56,403 nt of DNA from Anaerolineales bacterium (GTDB lineage Bacteria; Chloroflexota; Anaerolineae; Anaerolineales; UBA4823): NCBI GenBank assembly GCA_020060465.1, contig JAGVAD010000027.1, positions 1 through 56,403 on the forward strand, in the 5' to 3' direction. The notes beneath the pieces are model-generated. The model was not told the origin of the DNA. It saw only the letters and a program-made list of their open reading frames with translations, and made no database searches. This document shows positions 16,362 to 26,694 of the stretch, one piece after another. Position numbers and translations under genes: made by a program. Position 1 is the stretch's first letter. Each line of letters begins with the position of its first letter.

Positions 16362-17618
16362 TTACACCTCGAACGCCCACTCGCCGCGGCGCAAAATCGG
16401 CTCCAGCGCTCCATCGCGGCGCACCCCGTCCACGTCCAGCTCACTGCTGCCGATCATAAAATCCAGGTGAATGTTGCTGACATTGCCGCCCGCAGCCAGG
16501 AATTGCTCTTTGCTCATATCCACCCCGCCCTCCAGGCTGTCGCGATAGGCGTCGCCCAGGGCGAAGTGACAGGCGGCGTTTTCATCAAAGAGGATGTTAT
16601 AGAAGATCAAGCCCGATTGGGAAACCGGGGCGCTGTGCGGCGTTAGCGCCGCCTCGCCCAAGCAACGGGCGCCCTCGTCGGTCTCGAACAGGTTGCGCAG
16701 CGCCTCCACTCCGCGCCGCGCGGTGAAATCCACCACTTTCCCTCCGGCAAAGGTAAAGCGCGCTTCTTCAATCAGGCTGCCGCCGTAACTGAATGGGCGC
16801 GTGGCAGCAACCACGCCGTCCACCAGGGCGCGGTGCGGCAAGGTATAGACCTCGTCGGTGGGCATGTTGGCGGCAAACTGCACCCCGGCGCGGTTTTTCC
16901 CCAGCCCACCCTGCCAGATGTGTCCCACCGGCAAACCGACGGTCAGCTCAGTTCCAGGGGCGTGGTACTTCAACGCCGTGAACTGGCGCTGGCTCAAATA
17001 CTGGCTACGCTCAGCGAGCTGGCGCAGATGTTGACGCCAGGCTTGCACCGGATCCGGTTGCTTCACGCGGCAGACTTCGAAGATGGCTTGCCACAGGCGC
17101 GCCGTCGCCTCTTCAGCAGGAAGATCGGGAAAGACGCGCCTCGCCCAGCCCGGCGTGGGGATGCCGATCACCAGCCAGTTGGTGGCAAAGGCGGGGTTCA
17201 GTTCCTCGATCGGGGCGTAGCGTTGCACCATCGCCCGTTGCAGGCGGCCAATCCGTTGCGCATCCTGCCCGCGAAACAGATCGGGATCCCTGCCGAGGAT
17301 GATCAGGCGGGCATCGCCGCGCTGCACTGTGTCCATCACTGCCTGAAACTGCCACTCCACCACCTCGTCCAATGTGTCATCAGCGGCGTGCTTCACACGG
17401 ATCAGGCTGAGTTGCTCATCGTCCCAGATCACTTCCACCAGGCGGGCGCCCATTGCATAGGCTTTGACGGCAATGCGCCGCACCAACGGGGCAGCTTCAA
17501 AGGGGGTGGGCGCAAACGGCGTACCAATCAGCAGACGTTGACCAGGCTGTAAATTCAAGCCGATGTTCAACGCCAGCTCGGCGTACACATCTAAATCACG
17601 TTCAAATTCTGCGCTCAT
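16362..17618 (-). CDS. Aminopeptidase, M29 family (AmpS/PepS)
   Basis: A 418-residue metallo-aminopeptidase that removes N-terminal residues from peptides in the cytoplasm. Family blocks are clear: FAANMPTDEVYTLPHR, GSLIEEARFTF (metal-binding Glu), CLGEAALTP (Glu), DENAACHFALG (His) and NIHLDFMIGS (His and Asp). The length fits the family (about 410). The start at 17618 overlaps the stop of the upstream ABM-domain gene by four bases (ATGA), so the two are co-translated. With the peptide importer at the start of the window, it indicates use of peptides as nutrients. Confidence 0.92.
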   Translation of the reverse strand: MSAEFERDLDVYAELALNIGLNLQPGQRLLIGTPFAPTPFEAAPLVRRIAVKAYAMGARLVEVIWDDEQLSLIRVKHAADDTLDEVVEWQFQAVMDTVQRGDARLIILGRDPDLFRGQDAQRIGRLQRAMVQRYAPIEELNPAFATNWLVIGIPTPGWARRVFPDLPAEEATARLWQAIFEVCRVKQPDPVQAWRQHLRQLAERSQYLSQRQFTALKYHAPGTELTVGLPVGHIWQGGLGKNRAGVQFAANMPTDEVYTLPHRALVDGVVAATRPFSYGGSLIEEARFTFAGGKVVDFTARRGVEALRNLFETDEGARCLGEAALTPHSAPVSQSGLIFYNILFDENAACHFALGDAYRDSLEGGVDMSKEQFLAAGGNVSNIHLDFMIGSSELDVDGVRRDGALEPILRRGEWAFEV

Positions 17619-17941
17619 AAGGCTCCTTGTGTGTGGTCAATGCGGATTTCGTAGTGTTGCGAACGTTCGTCGAAGCGTTTCAGGATGGCGCGCGCCTTGG
17701 GTGGCACAACGGCGACCTCATAATCCTCGCCGGCAAACGCCTTCACCGCCTCCAGCGTGTCAAACCACATTACGGTGACGAACTCCACCTCCTCGCCCAG
17801 CGGACGACGGAAGAGCTGAATGCCACGGAAACCGGGAATATTCCGCTTCTCGATGCCGACGAAGATTTCGTCGCGCAGCAGGTTTTCATAAGCGTCGGAC
17901 TTTTCAGGGGTGGTGTAACCATGCCAGATGCGGCTGATCAT
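17615..17941 (-). CDS. Antibiotic biosynthesis monooxygenase (ABM)-fold protein
   Basis: A 108-residue protein with the dimeric ferredoxin-like ABM fold pattern: ISRIWHGYTTPEKSDAYENL at the start, RRPLGEEVEFVTVMWFDTLE in the middle and YEVAVVPPKARAILKRFDER near the end. Members include heme-degrading and quinol monooxygenases, but many only resemble them. The ATG at 17941 is preceded by GGAGAC and replaces a longer frame rich in basic residues. It is translationally coupled to ampS; the reason for that pairing is unknown. Confidence 0.78.
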   Translation of the reverse strand: MISRIWHGYTTPEKSDAYENLLRDEIFVGIEKRNIPGFRGIQLFRRPLGEEVEFVTVMWFDTLEAVKAFAGEDYEVAVVPPKARAILKRFDERSQHYEIRIDHTQGAL

Positions 17942-18021
17942 GTCTTGCGTCTCCTTTGCCGGTAAGGGTTGTCGCCGCGCTGCCAACGGCGCGGCTCAAT
18001 TGTAACCCACATTCAGCCAGC

Positions 18022-18048
18022 CTTGTGAAATCTTGGGGATTTCACAAG
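18022..18048. promoter_or_regulatory. Perfect 11-bp inverted repeat in a divergent intergenic region
   Basis: CTTGTGAAATC and GATTTCACAAG are exact complements around TTGGG. The element lies between two divergent genes (ABM-domain gene and phosphatase gene), 81 bases from the first and 188 from the second. No T-run follows on either strand. Such symmetric sites are often operators for dimeric repressors, but it could also be an mRNA hairpin. Confidence 0.5.
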
Positions 18049-18236
18049 TATCAATGATCCTTCGCCTGCGAAATGAACCTAGACCTGGCAATGTGCTCGC
18101 GCTGCCACGAATTATTCGCTGAATATTTACTCGATCTGAAGTAAAATAATCTTTCAGGAGTGGAAGATTCCTGCATGGTGAGCGTTTTTTGTTGAAATAA
18201 CCTCACCAATGTAAATGACAAGGGATAGATTCGCTC

Positions 18237-18869
18237 ATGTCCACCTGGTACATTCTCCGACACGCCGAAAAAGCGAAAGGGGATTATTACAATCCTCTTT
18301 TGCGCCACCAGGATGAACCCCTCAGTCAGAAAGGTCGCCTGGATGCTGAGAGGCTGGGGGCTTATTTCTGCGCCAAGCCGACGATTACAGCCATTTATAT
18401 CAGCGGCTATCAGCGTACTCGCCAAACGATCGAGTATGTAACTGAACGTCTGCGCCTTGACCCAATCGTGGATGAGCGGTTGAACGAAATTGACAACGGT
18501 CTCATCGGAGGGCTGAGCGACCAGGAAATCCAGGAAAAATATCCGGATGTCTGGAAGGCTTATCGCGAAAGATGCGCGGACTTCCGCTTCCCTGGAGGCG
18601 AAAGCGGCGCAGAAGCACAACAGCGAATTACCTCCTTTTTGGAGGAGAAGCGCCGCCAGCATGGCAATGAGGACATACTCCTGGTCAGCCACGATGGATG
18701 GATCCGCTTATTGATGTGCACCATTCTGGGGCTTCCGGTGTATCATCGGTGGAACTTTCAGGTGGATTTCTGCGGGCTGGTTGAGCTCTCTCCGATTGGG
18801 GAGGGCAATTCCTGGAAGCTGATCCGTTTTAACCAAGCCTGTTTGTTCAATCCCTTACCGGCGATATAG
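18237..18869 (+). CDS. Histidine phosphatase family protein (phosphoglycerate mutase-like)
   Basis: A 210-residue cytoplasmic enzyme of the RHG phosphatase superfamily. The catalytic RHAEK (Arg8-His9) is at the N-terminus, the second Arg lies in SGYQRTRQT, a conserved Glu in ERLNEIDNG, and the second catalytic His in LLVSHDGWIR. The substrate is not predictable: candidates include sugar phosphates, phosphoproteins and nucleotides. No obvious ribosome site precedes the ATG. The 46-bp repeat array begins 12 bases after the stop. Confidence 0.88.
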   Translation: MSTWYILRHAEKAKGDYYNPLLRHQDEPLSQKGRLDAERLGAYFCAKPTITAIYISGYQRTRQTIEYVTERLRLDPIVDERLNEIDNGLIGGLSDQEIQEKYPDVWKAYRERCADFRFPGGESGAEAQQRITSFLEEKRRQHGNEDILLVSHDGWIRLLMCTILGLPVYHRWNFQVDFCGLVELSPIGEGNSWKLIRFNQACLFNPLPAI

Positions 18870-18880
18870 ACCTTCCAATT

Positions 18881-19188
18881 GAAGAAGCCACAGAGTACAC
18901 CGAGTTCACAGAGTAGAATTTATTCTGAAGAAGCCACAGAGTGCACCGAGTTCACAGAGTAGAATTTATTCTGAAGAAGCCACAGAGAACACCGAGTTCA
19001 CGGAGTGGAATTTGTTCTGAAAAAGCCACAGGGTACACCGAGTTCACAGAGTGGAATTTTTTCTGATGAAGCCACAGAGTACACCGAGTTCACAGAGTGG
19101 AATTTTTTCTGATGAAGCCACAGAGTACACCGAGTTCACAGAGTGGAATTTATTCTGAAGAAGCCAAAGAATACACCGAGTTTGCGAG
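18881..19188 (+). repeat. Tandem array of seven 46-bp units (GCCACAGAGTACACCGAG family)
   Basis: The GCCA of each unit falls at 18887, 18933, 18979, 19025, 19071, 19117 and 19163, an exact 46-base spacing. Each unit contains GCCACAGAGTACACCGAG, then TTCACAGAGTGGAATTTATT with small variations. The last unit decays after about 25 bases. All of the unit is repeated and there are no unique spacers, so it is not CRISPR. It lies between co-directional genes for a phosphatase and a DUF488 protein. Confidence 0.92.
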
Positions 19189-19215
19189 ATATTGAATCTC
19201 TCGTCTCATCTCTTT

Positions 19216-19242
19216 CTCTGTGTTCTCTGTGCACTCTGTGGC
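19216..19242 (-). repeat. Inverted copy of the 46-bp repeat core
   Basis: CTCTGTGTTCTCTGTG followed by CACTCTGTGGC is the reverse complement of a slightly diverged unit core (GCCACAGAGTGCACAGAG). It lies about 30 bases after the direct array, so a transcript of the array could pair any unit with this inverted copy. Confidence 0.8.
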
Positions 19243-19322
19243 AGTTTAGAAGTGTTGATTACCACCATAGTGATGGGTCTGCTGGCGCTGAAGAGGTTAT
19301 TCTCGGGTAAAATGGTGCTGAC

Positions 19323-19670
19323 ATGTTACAGGTGAAACGTATCTATGAACCACCATCTGAAGCGGATGGTTATCGTGTTCTGGTGGAGAGATTATGGCCG
19401 CGCGGCGTCTCGAAAGAACGCGCACAATTAAGCCTATGGTTGAAAGAGGTTGCCCCCAGCCCGCAATTGCGTCAATGGTACGCGCACGACCCAGCCAAAT
19501 GGGATGAATTCCAAAAACGCTATTGGGAAGAACTGGAACAAGCAACCGTAGCAGTCGCGCAGCTTCGACAAATGCTCCAGCAAGGAACGCTCACCCTGGT
19601 TTATGCGGCGCGCGACGAGCAGCGCAACAGCGCGGTCGTCCTCAAGGCTTTTTTGGAACAGTCACCGTAA
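19323..19670 (+). CDS. DUF488 family protein (YeaO-like)
   Basis: A 115-residue protein with the conserved pattern of DUF488: YRVLVERLWPRGVSKERA, WLKEVAPSPQLRQWYAHDP and LTLVYAARDEQRNSAVVLK near the C-terminus. The family is widespread and its function is not established. The gene starts 81 bases after the inverted repeat core and ends 27 bases before the next gene, with which it is probably co-transcribed. Confidence 0.85.
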   Translation: MLQVKRIYEPPSEADGYRVLVERLWPRGVSKERAQLSLWLKEVAPSPQLRQWYAHDPAKWDEFQKRYWEELEQATVAVAQLRQMLQQGTLTLVYAARDEQRNSAVVLKAFLEQSP

Positions 19671-19696
19671 AGACGGCGCATCGTCCGAATAAAGAT

Positions 19697-20647
19697 ATGA
19701 CTGCTATGTCAGATCAAACCATCCATGTTGTCACCGGCGCCTTTGGTTATTCGGGCAAATACATCGCCCACAGGTTGCTGGCGAAAGGTTACACCGTCCG
19801 CACGCTGACCAACTCGGCCAGCCGCGCCAATGATTTCACCGGGCGGGTGGCCGCTCTGCCCTTCAACTTCGATAAGCCGGATGAGCTGGTGCGCTCGCTG
19901 CACAACGTGGATGTCTTGTACAACACCTACTGGGTGCGCTTCAACCATAAACTCTTTAAGCACGCCGACGCGGTTCAAAACACGCTCATTTTGTTGGAGG
20001 CTGCCCGAAAAGCCGGAGTCAAGCGCGTGGTTCACATCAGCATCACCAACCCGGATGAAACCTCCCCGCTGGAGTATTTCAGAGGCAAAGCCATTCTCGA
20101 ACAGGCGCTGATTGAATCCGGCATGTCCTATGCCATCTTGCGGCCGACCGTGCTGTTTGGCAAGGAGGACATCCTGATCAATAATATCGCCTGGGCGCTG
20201 CGCCATCTGCCGGTGTTTGGCGTCTTCGGCGACGGAGAGTACAGGCTTCAACCCATATACGTCGAAGACCTGGCTGACCTGGCTGTGGAATACGGCGCGG
20301 TTCAGGAAAACCAGATCATCAACGCCATCGGACCAGAAACGTACACCTACCGTGAGCTTGTCGAAACCATCAGCCGCCTGATCGGCGTGCGGCGGCCGAT
20401 CATCTCATTGCCTCCGCAGATCGGCTATTGGGCAGGGCATGTGATCAGCAGGCTGGTGGGCGATGTGCTGATCACGCGTGAAGAAATCATCGGGCTGATG
20501 GCTAACCTGCTCTATGTAGACTCTCCGCCGACCGGTACAACCAAACTGAGCGAATGGGTGCAAGAGCATGCCCATACGCTCGGGCGACGCTATACCAGCG
20601 AACTGGCGCGGAGAAAAGACCGGACGTCGGCGTATCAAAGCAACTAA
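19697..20647 (+). CDS. NAD(P)-binding Rossmann-fold protein, NmrA/complex I NDUFA9-like
   Basis: A 316-residue protein of the atypical short-chain dehydrogenase group. The dinucleotide motif reads VTGAFGYSGKYIAHRLLAKG near the N-terminus, and later blocks VKRVVHISITNP and SYAILRPTVLFGKED fit NDUFA9-like or NAD-epimerase-like members. The Tyr-x3-Lys pair is replaced by YFRGKAILE, which retains Lys. Two in-frame starts, 19697 and 19706, are close together and neither has a strong ribosome site. The substrate is unknown; relatives act on sugars, isoprenoids or serve as redox sensors. Confidence 0.8.
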   Translation: MTAMSDQTIHVVTGAFGYSGKYIAHRLLAKGYTVRTLTNSASRANDFTGRVAALPFNFDKPDELVRSLHNVDVLYNTYWVRFNHKLFKHADAVQNTLILLEAARKAGVKRVVHISITNPDETSPLEYFRGKAILEQALIESGMSYAILRPTVLFGKEDILINNIAWALRHLPVFGVFGDGEYRLQPIYVEDLADLAVEYGAVQENQIINAIGPETYTYRELVETISRLIGVRRPIISLPPQIGYWAGHVISRLVGDVLITREEIIGLMANLLYVDSPPTGTTKLSEWVQEHAHTLGRRYTSELARRKDRTSAYQSN

Positions 20648-20666
20648 CCCTCGCCCCACCTTCGGA

Positions 20667-22526
<1,860 letters not shown>

Positions 22527-22559
22527 AAATTACCTGCAATTCTAGACAACCAACAACAA

Positions 22560-22580
22560 CCTCGGCCTGAACAGCCGAGG
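22560..22580 (-). promoter_or_regulatory. Hairpin in the typA leader
   Basis: CCTCGGC and GCCGAGG are perfect complements around a 7-base loop, 34 bases upstream of the typA start. On the other strand it precedes a divergent membrane-protein gene. No T-tract follows on the minus strand, so a structural or stabilising role is more likely than termination. Confidence 0.45.
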
Positions 22581-22638
22581 TCAGCCTGCATGAAGGATAA
22601 TCTTATCAAGAAGGTGAGGTTTTGAACAGGGTGAGGAT

Positions 22639-22644
22639 TATAAT
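22639..22644 (+). promoter_or_regulatory. -10 box TATAAT 8 bases before the ATG at 22653
   Basis: A perfect TATAAT lies so close to the start codon that transcription would begin at or next to it, giving an essentially leaderless message. No good -35 box is seen at 16-18 bases. Confidence 0.5.
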
Positions 22645-22652
22645 CAAATTTG

Positions 22653-23003
22653 ATGACCTACGTTCTGGTAGTGATCCTGGTGGTGAGCGGGTTTGTGCTG
22701 TTCTACCGCAGCAACCGCGCCGCCAATCAGTTGGCGCTGGCGGAAAGCGCTGAGCTGAGCCAAAAAATGCTTGCGGCGTTGATCAGCGGTTTGAGCGCCA
22801 GTCTGCTGTTCAGCGGGCTGATCTTGCTGGCCAGTCAGCGCGAGGCGCATTTCGCCTGGACGCTGCGCAGTGTGAGCGGCATTCTGGCTGCATCGCTGAT
22901 CGTGGGCGGCATGGTGACCCTGCTCACGCTGGGCAAGATCTGGGCGTTTCGCAAATTCAGCAAGCGCCTGTTCCAGAAGGATGAATCGCAGGATGACGAA
23001 TAG
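22653..23003 (+). CDS. Hypothetical membrane protein, three transmembrane segments
   Basis: A 116-residue protein with hydrophobic segments at about residues 2-17, 40-59 and 70-95 and a charged C-terminal tail (KFSKRLFQKDESQDDE). The frame could also begin at TTG 22650, but the ATG next to it is preferred. No ribosome site is visible; the TATAAT just upstream suggests leaderless translation. Divergent from typA. No known family. Confidence 0.65.
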   Translation: MTYVLVVILVVSGFVLFYRSNRAANQLALAESAELSQKMLAALISGLSASLLFSGLILLASQREAHFAWTLRSVSGILAASLIVGGMVTLLTLGKIWAFRKFSKRLFQKDESQDDE

Positions 23004-23127
23004 GTCCTGTGAATGAGCAGGCAAATTTCGTAAGCGATGCGCTGATCAGATCGCTGGATGGACAAAATCCGCCCCAATCTTCTGGCAACGAGGTTGCAGT
23101 CTGCAGTCGGTGGTGTAAATTCAAAGA

Positions 23128-24003
23128 TCAAACTTCGATCCCCAGGAATTTGCGGAATAAGAAGCCGACCAGAAAGCTGAACGCAGCCACCGAAAGGCTC
23201 AGGCCTGCCATTTCAATAAAGCGCGCCTTGAACGGCTCGTCTTTTGCCACCGAGATATAGTAGTTGAAGAGCGCGATGATCGCCACTGCAGCGGTCAACG
23301 CCAGAGCCAGGCAGACGAAATAATTATGGAACACCAGATAAGGCAGAATCAAGACCAGCACGGTGATGATATAGGCGATGCCGGTATAGACGGCAGCCTT
23401 GACCGGGTTCTTACGGCTGTCGCGCTCGGACTTGGTGGATAGATATTCCGAAGCAGCCATAGAGAGCGCAGCGGCGATGCCGGTGATCGAACCGGAGAGG
23501 GCGATCAACGGAGTGTTCTGCAGCGCCAGGGTCAGTCCCGCCAGTGCGCCAGTCAATTCCACCAGGGCGTCATTCAAGCCCAATACCACAGATCCCGCGT
23601 ATTGCAGCAACTCCTCATCCAGCATACCAATCAGCCGTTCTTCATGCACATTTTCATCATGGATGAATTCTTCGACGCCTTCCACCTTACCCACCAATTC
23701 ATTGTAATTTTGCTGGGCGCTCTCTTCGCCGCGCTCCATCAGCTTGATGCCAAATGTGAAACCGAGCAAGCGGCTGATCCAGGTATATTTCCACACCTGG
23801 AAGAGGTCAGGTTTCACCTCCTCTCCGGTGAGTTTTTTCCAGCCGCGGTAGTGACGCAGCTCATCTTCAGCGATCTGGCGCAGCACTTCACGATTCTCTT
23901 CAGGGCGGACGAACTTTGCCAGGTTCTTATAAATGTTGTGTTCAGTGATTTCGTTCTTTTGAAATCCCAACAGTTTTTGGTGTATTTCCGCGCTCAATTC
24001 CAT
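23128..24003 (-). CDS. Ferritin-like/VIT1 (CCC1) fusion: membrane-bound ferritin family
   Basis: A 291-residue protein. The N-terminal half (about 1-140) is a rubrerythrin/ferritin-like helical domain with iron-binding patterns such as EDELRHYRGW and HDENVHEERLIG. The C-terminal half (about 145-291) is a VIT1/CCC1 transporter domain with VLGLNDALVELTGALAGL and SMAASEYLSTKSERDSR, and hydrophobic segments to the end. Such fusions (MbfA-type) export iron or manganese across the membrane and protect against oxidative stress. The ATG at 24003 is chosen for the GGAGAG upstream rather than the ATG at 24018. Confidence 0.9.
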   Translation of the reverse strand: MELSAEIHQKLLGFQKNEITEHNIYKNLAKFVRPEENREVLRQIAEDELRHYRGWKKLTGEEVKPDLFQVWKYTWISRLLGFTFGIKLMERGEESAQQNYNELVGKVEGVEEFIHDENVHEERLIGMLDEELLQYAGSVVLGLNDALVELTGALAGLTLALQNTPLIALSGSITGIAAALSMAASEYLSTKSERDSRKNPVKAAVYTGIAYIITVLVLILPYLVFHNYFVCLALALTAAVAIIALFNYYISVAKDEPFKARFIEMAGLSLSVAAFSFLVGFLFRKFLGIEV

Positions 24004-24082
24004 CACAAATCTCTCCAATTTATGGCTATCCGCACGAACTTAATGGGTCTCCAGATTTCACTGCATCCTGCGTTGCCGCCTT

Positions 24083-24457
24083 CTATCCGAACGAATAAAC
24101 CAGATAACCCGCCAGGAAGATGATCGTCACACATAAGATCAAAGCCAGAATCAGGCAGCCAACCAGAATCCACAGCCAGCGACTGCGCTTTTGCGGTGGT
24201 TGAATGGGCGCAGCAGGGGTCACTCGCGGCGGCGCAGCGCCGACTTGCGCCATCTCCGGTTGGGAGGATGCAGGTTTGGGCGACTGAGACGGCGCCGGCC
24301 GCGTTGCTAACGACCCCAGATCATCCGTGACGACATACTCCGCTTGCTCATCATCAGCAGATAAACCGCCTAACGGCGCTCCACAGTTCGGGCAAGTGGC
24401 CGCCCCAGCAGGAACCGCCGAACCACATCGGTCACATATTCGCATGTTATCGCTCAT
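24083..24457 (-). CDS. Zinc-ribbon protein with Pro/Ala-rich linker and C-terminal membrane anchor
   Basis: A 124-residue protein: an N-terminal zinc ribbon (CDRCGSAVPAGAATCPNCGA), a low-complexity Pro/Ala/Gln linker (about 50-95), a basic patch (PQKRSRW) and a single C-terminal transmembrane segment of about 28 residues. The ribbon should face the cytoplasm. The ATG at 24457 has GGAGAC at good distance; the frame continues 32 codons upstream without similarity. Function unknown; such tail-anchored ribbons are common in Chloroflexota and Firmicutes. Confidence 0.72.
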   Translation of the reverse strand: MSDNMRICDRCGSAVPAGAATCPNCGAPLGGLSADDEQAEYVVTDDLGSLATRPAPSQSPKPASSQPEMAQVGAAPPRVTPAAPIQPPQKRSRWLWILVGCLILALILCVTIIFLAGYLVYSFG

Positions 24458-24885
24458 CGGGTCTCCTTGCTGGAAGGCAAGGAAGCAACCTTCCGTCTGC
24501 ATTGTAAAGTTGCCTAGTGCGCTTGTCAAGCTGACGTCAGTAAGAATAGGCATTCATTGTATAATTGTTCGCAAGGCGTAAGCCTGTTTCATTCATTCAG
24601 CAAGAATTGCCTGATTTTGTCCAATACCTGCTGATGGAGGCGGAAAACGTTTAAGAGACCCAAGCAGAAAACGCTTCAAACCGATGTCGTAAGAAAGTAG
24701 GAAGCCCGCTCTGCGCAGCGCCCAACAGTCTTTACCATTCCTCTTTGGTATCACTGACCTGCGTTCACAGAACGGAACAATAATTATATTAGGGCAACAT
24801 GTCTGCTGTTAAGCGTTAATAAACATCTGGCGGTATACTGATCAGCGATATAACACCAGCGAATATTATCGAAAAGGAGATGTTA
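24458..24885. other. Intergenic region between divergent genes
   Basis: About 430 bases without a convincing gene. It contains a TATAAT at 24560-24565 (plus strand) and a TATACT at 24834-24839, 46 bases before the esterase start, which is the likelier promoter -10 for that gene. A repeated GAAAACG appears near 24640 and 24667. No stable long hairpin or known RNA was recognised. Confidence 0.4.
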
Positions 24886-26121
24886 ATGGTAGAAACAGAA
24901 TTTCCCCCGATCAGCCCCAGGCTAGAGGCTTTACAACAGGCAGTGAAAGCAGGTAACTCCGCTGCTCTGGATGCCTTCTGGCAAGAGATCAGCCGACAAG
25001 GCGCGCCTTTGATTGAGCCGATCATCGGCGACGAAAAGCATTCGCTGGTAACATTTCTCTGGCGGGGAACAGACAAAACCCAAAACGTTGCTTTGGTGAG
25101 CAATTTGAGCGGGAAAATGGGCGCCAGCGAAGCGATGACCCATTTGTCTGAGACCGATCTCTGGTATAAAACGTATAAGCTACCTAACGACACTCGCGAG
25201 TCGTATCAATTTGCCGTGGCGGGCAATAACGTAACCGACCTGCTCAATCCGCGCCAGTTTGTCTTTCCCGACGACGCAGAATTAGGGTTTACCGGTTGGG
25301 TATCATCCGTTCTTGAACTGCCAAACGCCCCACCACAGCCCTGGAGCGCACCTCGTCCAGGCATTCCAGGCGGTGAAATCACGCTGCACCGCATACGCAG
25401 CGATTTCCTCGATAATGAATATCGGGTGTGGGTATATACGCCGCCTAGCTACACCTCAGATGGTGCAGCTTATGGTTTTCTGCTTATTTTGGATGGCTGG
25501 TTCTACATTCAACTGATTCCTACCCCGACCATCCTTGATAACTTACTCGCCGAGGATCGGCTACCGCCACTAGTCGCCATCCTGGTTGGCTCGCCCTTCG
25601 ATCCAACCCGGCAGCGCGATTTGGCCTGCTACCCACCGTTTGAAGAATTCGTAACGAAAGAACTACTCCCCTGGGCACGCGCAACGTATCGTCTGACCCA
25701 AGACCCAGCCCAAACCTGCGTAGTGGGTGGAAGCCGCGGTGGGCTAGCCGCCGCCTATCTTGGATTTAAGCACCCAGAGCTCTTTGGGCAGGTTCTGGCT
25801 CAATCTGGCGCCTTCAGTTGGAAACCGGACGGAGACAGCAAATTTTACTGGCTGCCGCGTCAGTTCGAAAAAAGCCCGCGGCTGCCGTTGCGCTTTTACC
25901 TGGAAGCCGGTTTCTTCGAAACCGCGGTTGTGACAGATTTTGGCGGCGAGCAAGATTTTCTCGCTGCCGCCCGGCATATGAGGGATGTGCTGCGCGTCAA
26001 AGGCTATGAAGTTTATTATCAGGAATTCAGCACAGGTCATAATCCATTGAACTGGAAAGGCACACTGGCCACTGGCCTGCTGGCTCTGCTCGCGGGAGGC
26101 GCAAATGAGAGATATGTTTGA
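24886..26121 (+). CDS. Alpha/beta-hydrolase, putative esterase family (enterochelin esterase-like)
   Basis: A 411-residue protein with an N-terminal early-set-like domain (about 1-145) and a PF00756-type esterase domain. The nucleophile elbow is GGSRGGLAAAY, and the catalytic His is likely in FSTGHNPLNWKG at the C-terminus. The block EYRVWVYTPPSYTSDGAAYG and LLILDGWFYIQ also fit Fes-type enzymes. No signal peptide is present, in agreement with cytoplasmic action on an imported ester. The ATG at 24886 is placed 6 bases after AAAAGGAG; an ATG at 24880 would abut the ribosome site. No siderophore transporter is adjacent, so the substrate is open. Confidence 0.85.
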   Translation: MVETEFPPISPRLEALQQAVKAGNSAALDAFWQEISRQGAPLIEPIIGDEKHSLVTFLWRGTDKTQNVALVSNLSGKMGASEAMTHLSETDLWYKTYKLPNDTRESYQFAVAGNNVTDLLNPRQFVFPDDAELGFTGWVSSVLELPNAPPQPWSAPRPGIPGGEITLHRIRSDFLDNEYRVWVYTPPSYTSDGAAYGFLLILDGWFYIQLIPTPTILDNLLAEDRLPPLVAILVGSPFDPTRQRDLACYPPFEEFVTKELLPWARATYRLTQDPAQTCVVGGSRGGLAAAYLGFKHPELFGQVLAQSGAFSWKPDGDSKFYWLPRQFEKSPRLPLRFYLEAGFFETAVVTDFGGEQDFLAAARHMRDVLRVKGYEVYYQEFSTGHNPLNWKGTLATGLLALLAGGANERYV

Positions 26122-26220
26122 GTCTCAGATTGCGCCGCCAAATAACGACCGGCGATGGACGTCTGAGCGTAGCAACTATTGAAGTTCACCGAAATTGGTT
26201 TATCTCGTGGGTGCAAAACG

Positions 26221-26269
26221 CCCGCAGGCTCACCCTAAAAACAAGCCTGTGTGAGCAGAAACCTGCGGG
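26221..26269 (+). promoter_or_regulatory. Two-part stem-loop in the leader of a lipoprotein gene
   Basis: CCCGCAGG pairs with CCTGCGGG and, inside it, CTCAC pairs with GTGAG; a one-sided 6-base bulge separates the two helices. It lies between the esterase stop and the lipoprotein ATG at 26298. It may be the terminator-like end of the esterase message or a structured leader. Confidence 0.45.
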
Positions 26270-26297
26270 ATGACCTGATCCAACGAAAGGAGACAGA

Positions 26298-26678
26298 ATG
26301 ACCCACTTCATTAGTAACCGCCCGTTGTTCACAGCGCTCATCGTCGCTGCCTTGCTGGGCGGTTGCCGTGCGCGCTTTCCCACAGATAAGTTCGTGCGCA
26401 CAGAGAATCAGCGCAACTGGCATTTGCTCTTCTTCAACGATGGGCGTTGGGAGGGTTACTACGACGGAAATTTGATCACCTTCGGCAATTATCGCGCCGA
26501 CAGTCGGCAGATTACTTTCGAAAGCGATTATCTATGCGAACAAAACGGCGCACCCGAACCAGTCACGTACAACTGGTTGTATGAGGAAGAGACGTTGACC
26601 TTTATACCAGCAGGCGATGACCTCTGCGCGGCGCGCCGAGAGATGCTCACCGGCGGAGCGTACAAGAAATCCACCTGA
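26298..26678 (+). CDS. Hypothetical small lipoprotein
   Basis: A 126-residue exported protein with a short signal peptide and lipobox (ALLGGC, Cys23). The mature part looks like a small beta-barrel or lipocalin-type sheet (WHLLFFNDGRWEGYYDGN, ITFGNYRADSRQITFES) and holds two further Cys residues (YLCEQNG, DLCAARR) that could pair. AAAGGAG lies 8 bases before the ATG. It ends 16 bases from a convergent gene. No known role. Confidence 0.7.
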   Translation: MTHFISNRPLFTALIVAALLGGCRARFPTDKFVRTENQRNWHLLFFNDGRWEGYYDGNLITFGNYRADSRQITFESDYLCEQNGAPEPVTYNWLYEEETLTFIPAGDDLCAARREMLTGGAYKKST

Positions 26679-26694
26679 GTGAAATTGAGGCGGG

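Noticed and set aside
18881..19188. 46-bp array considered as CRISPR
   Set aside because: The entire 46-base unit is conserved; there are no unique spacers, and no cas genes are nearby.
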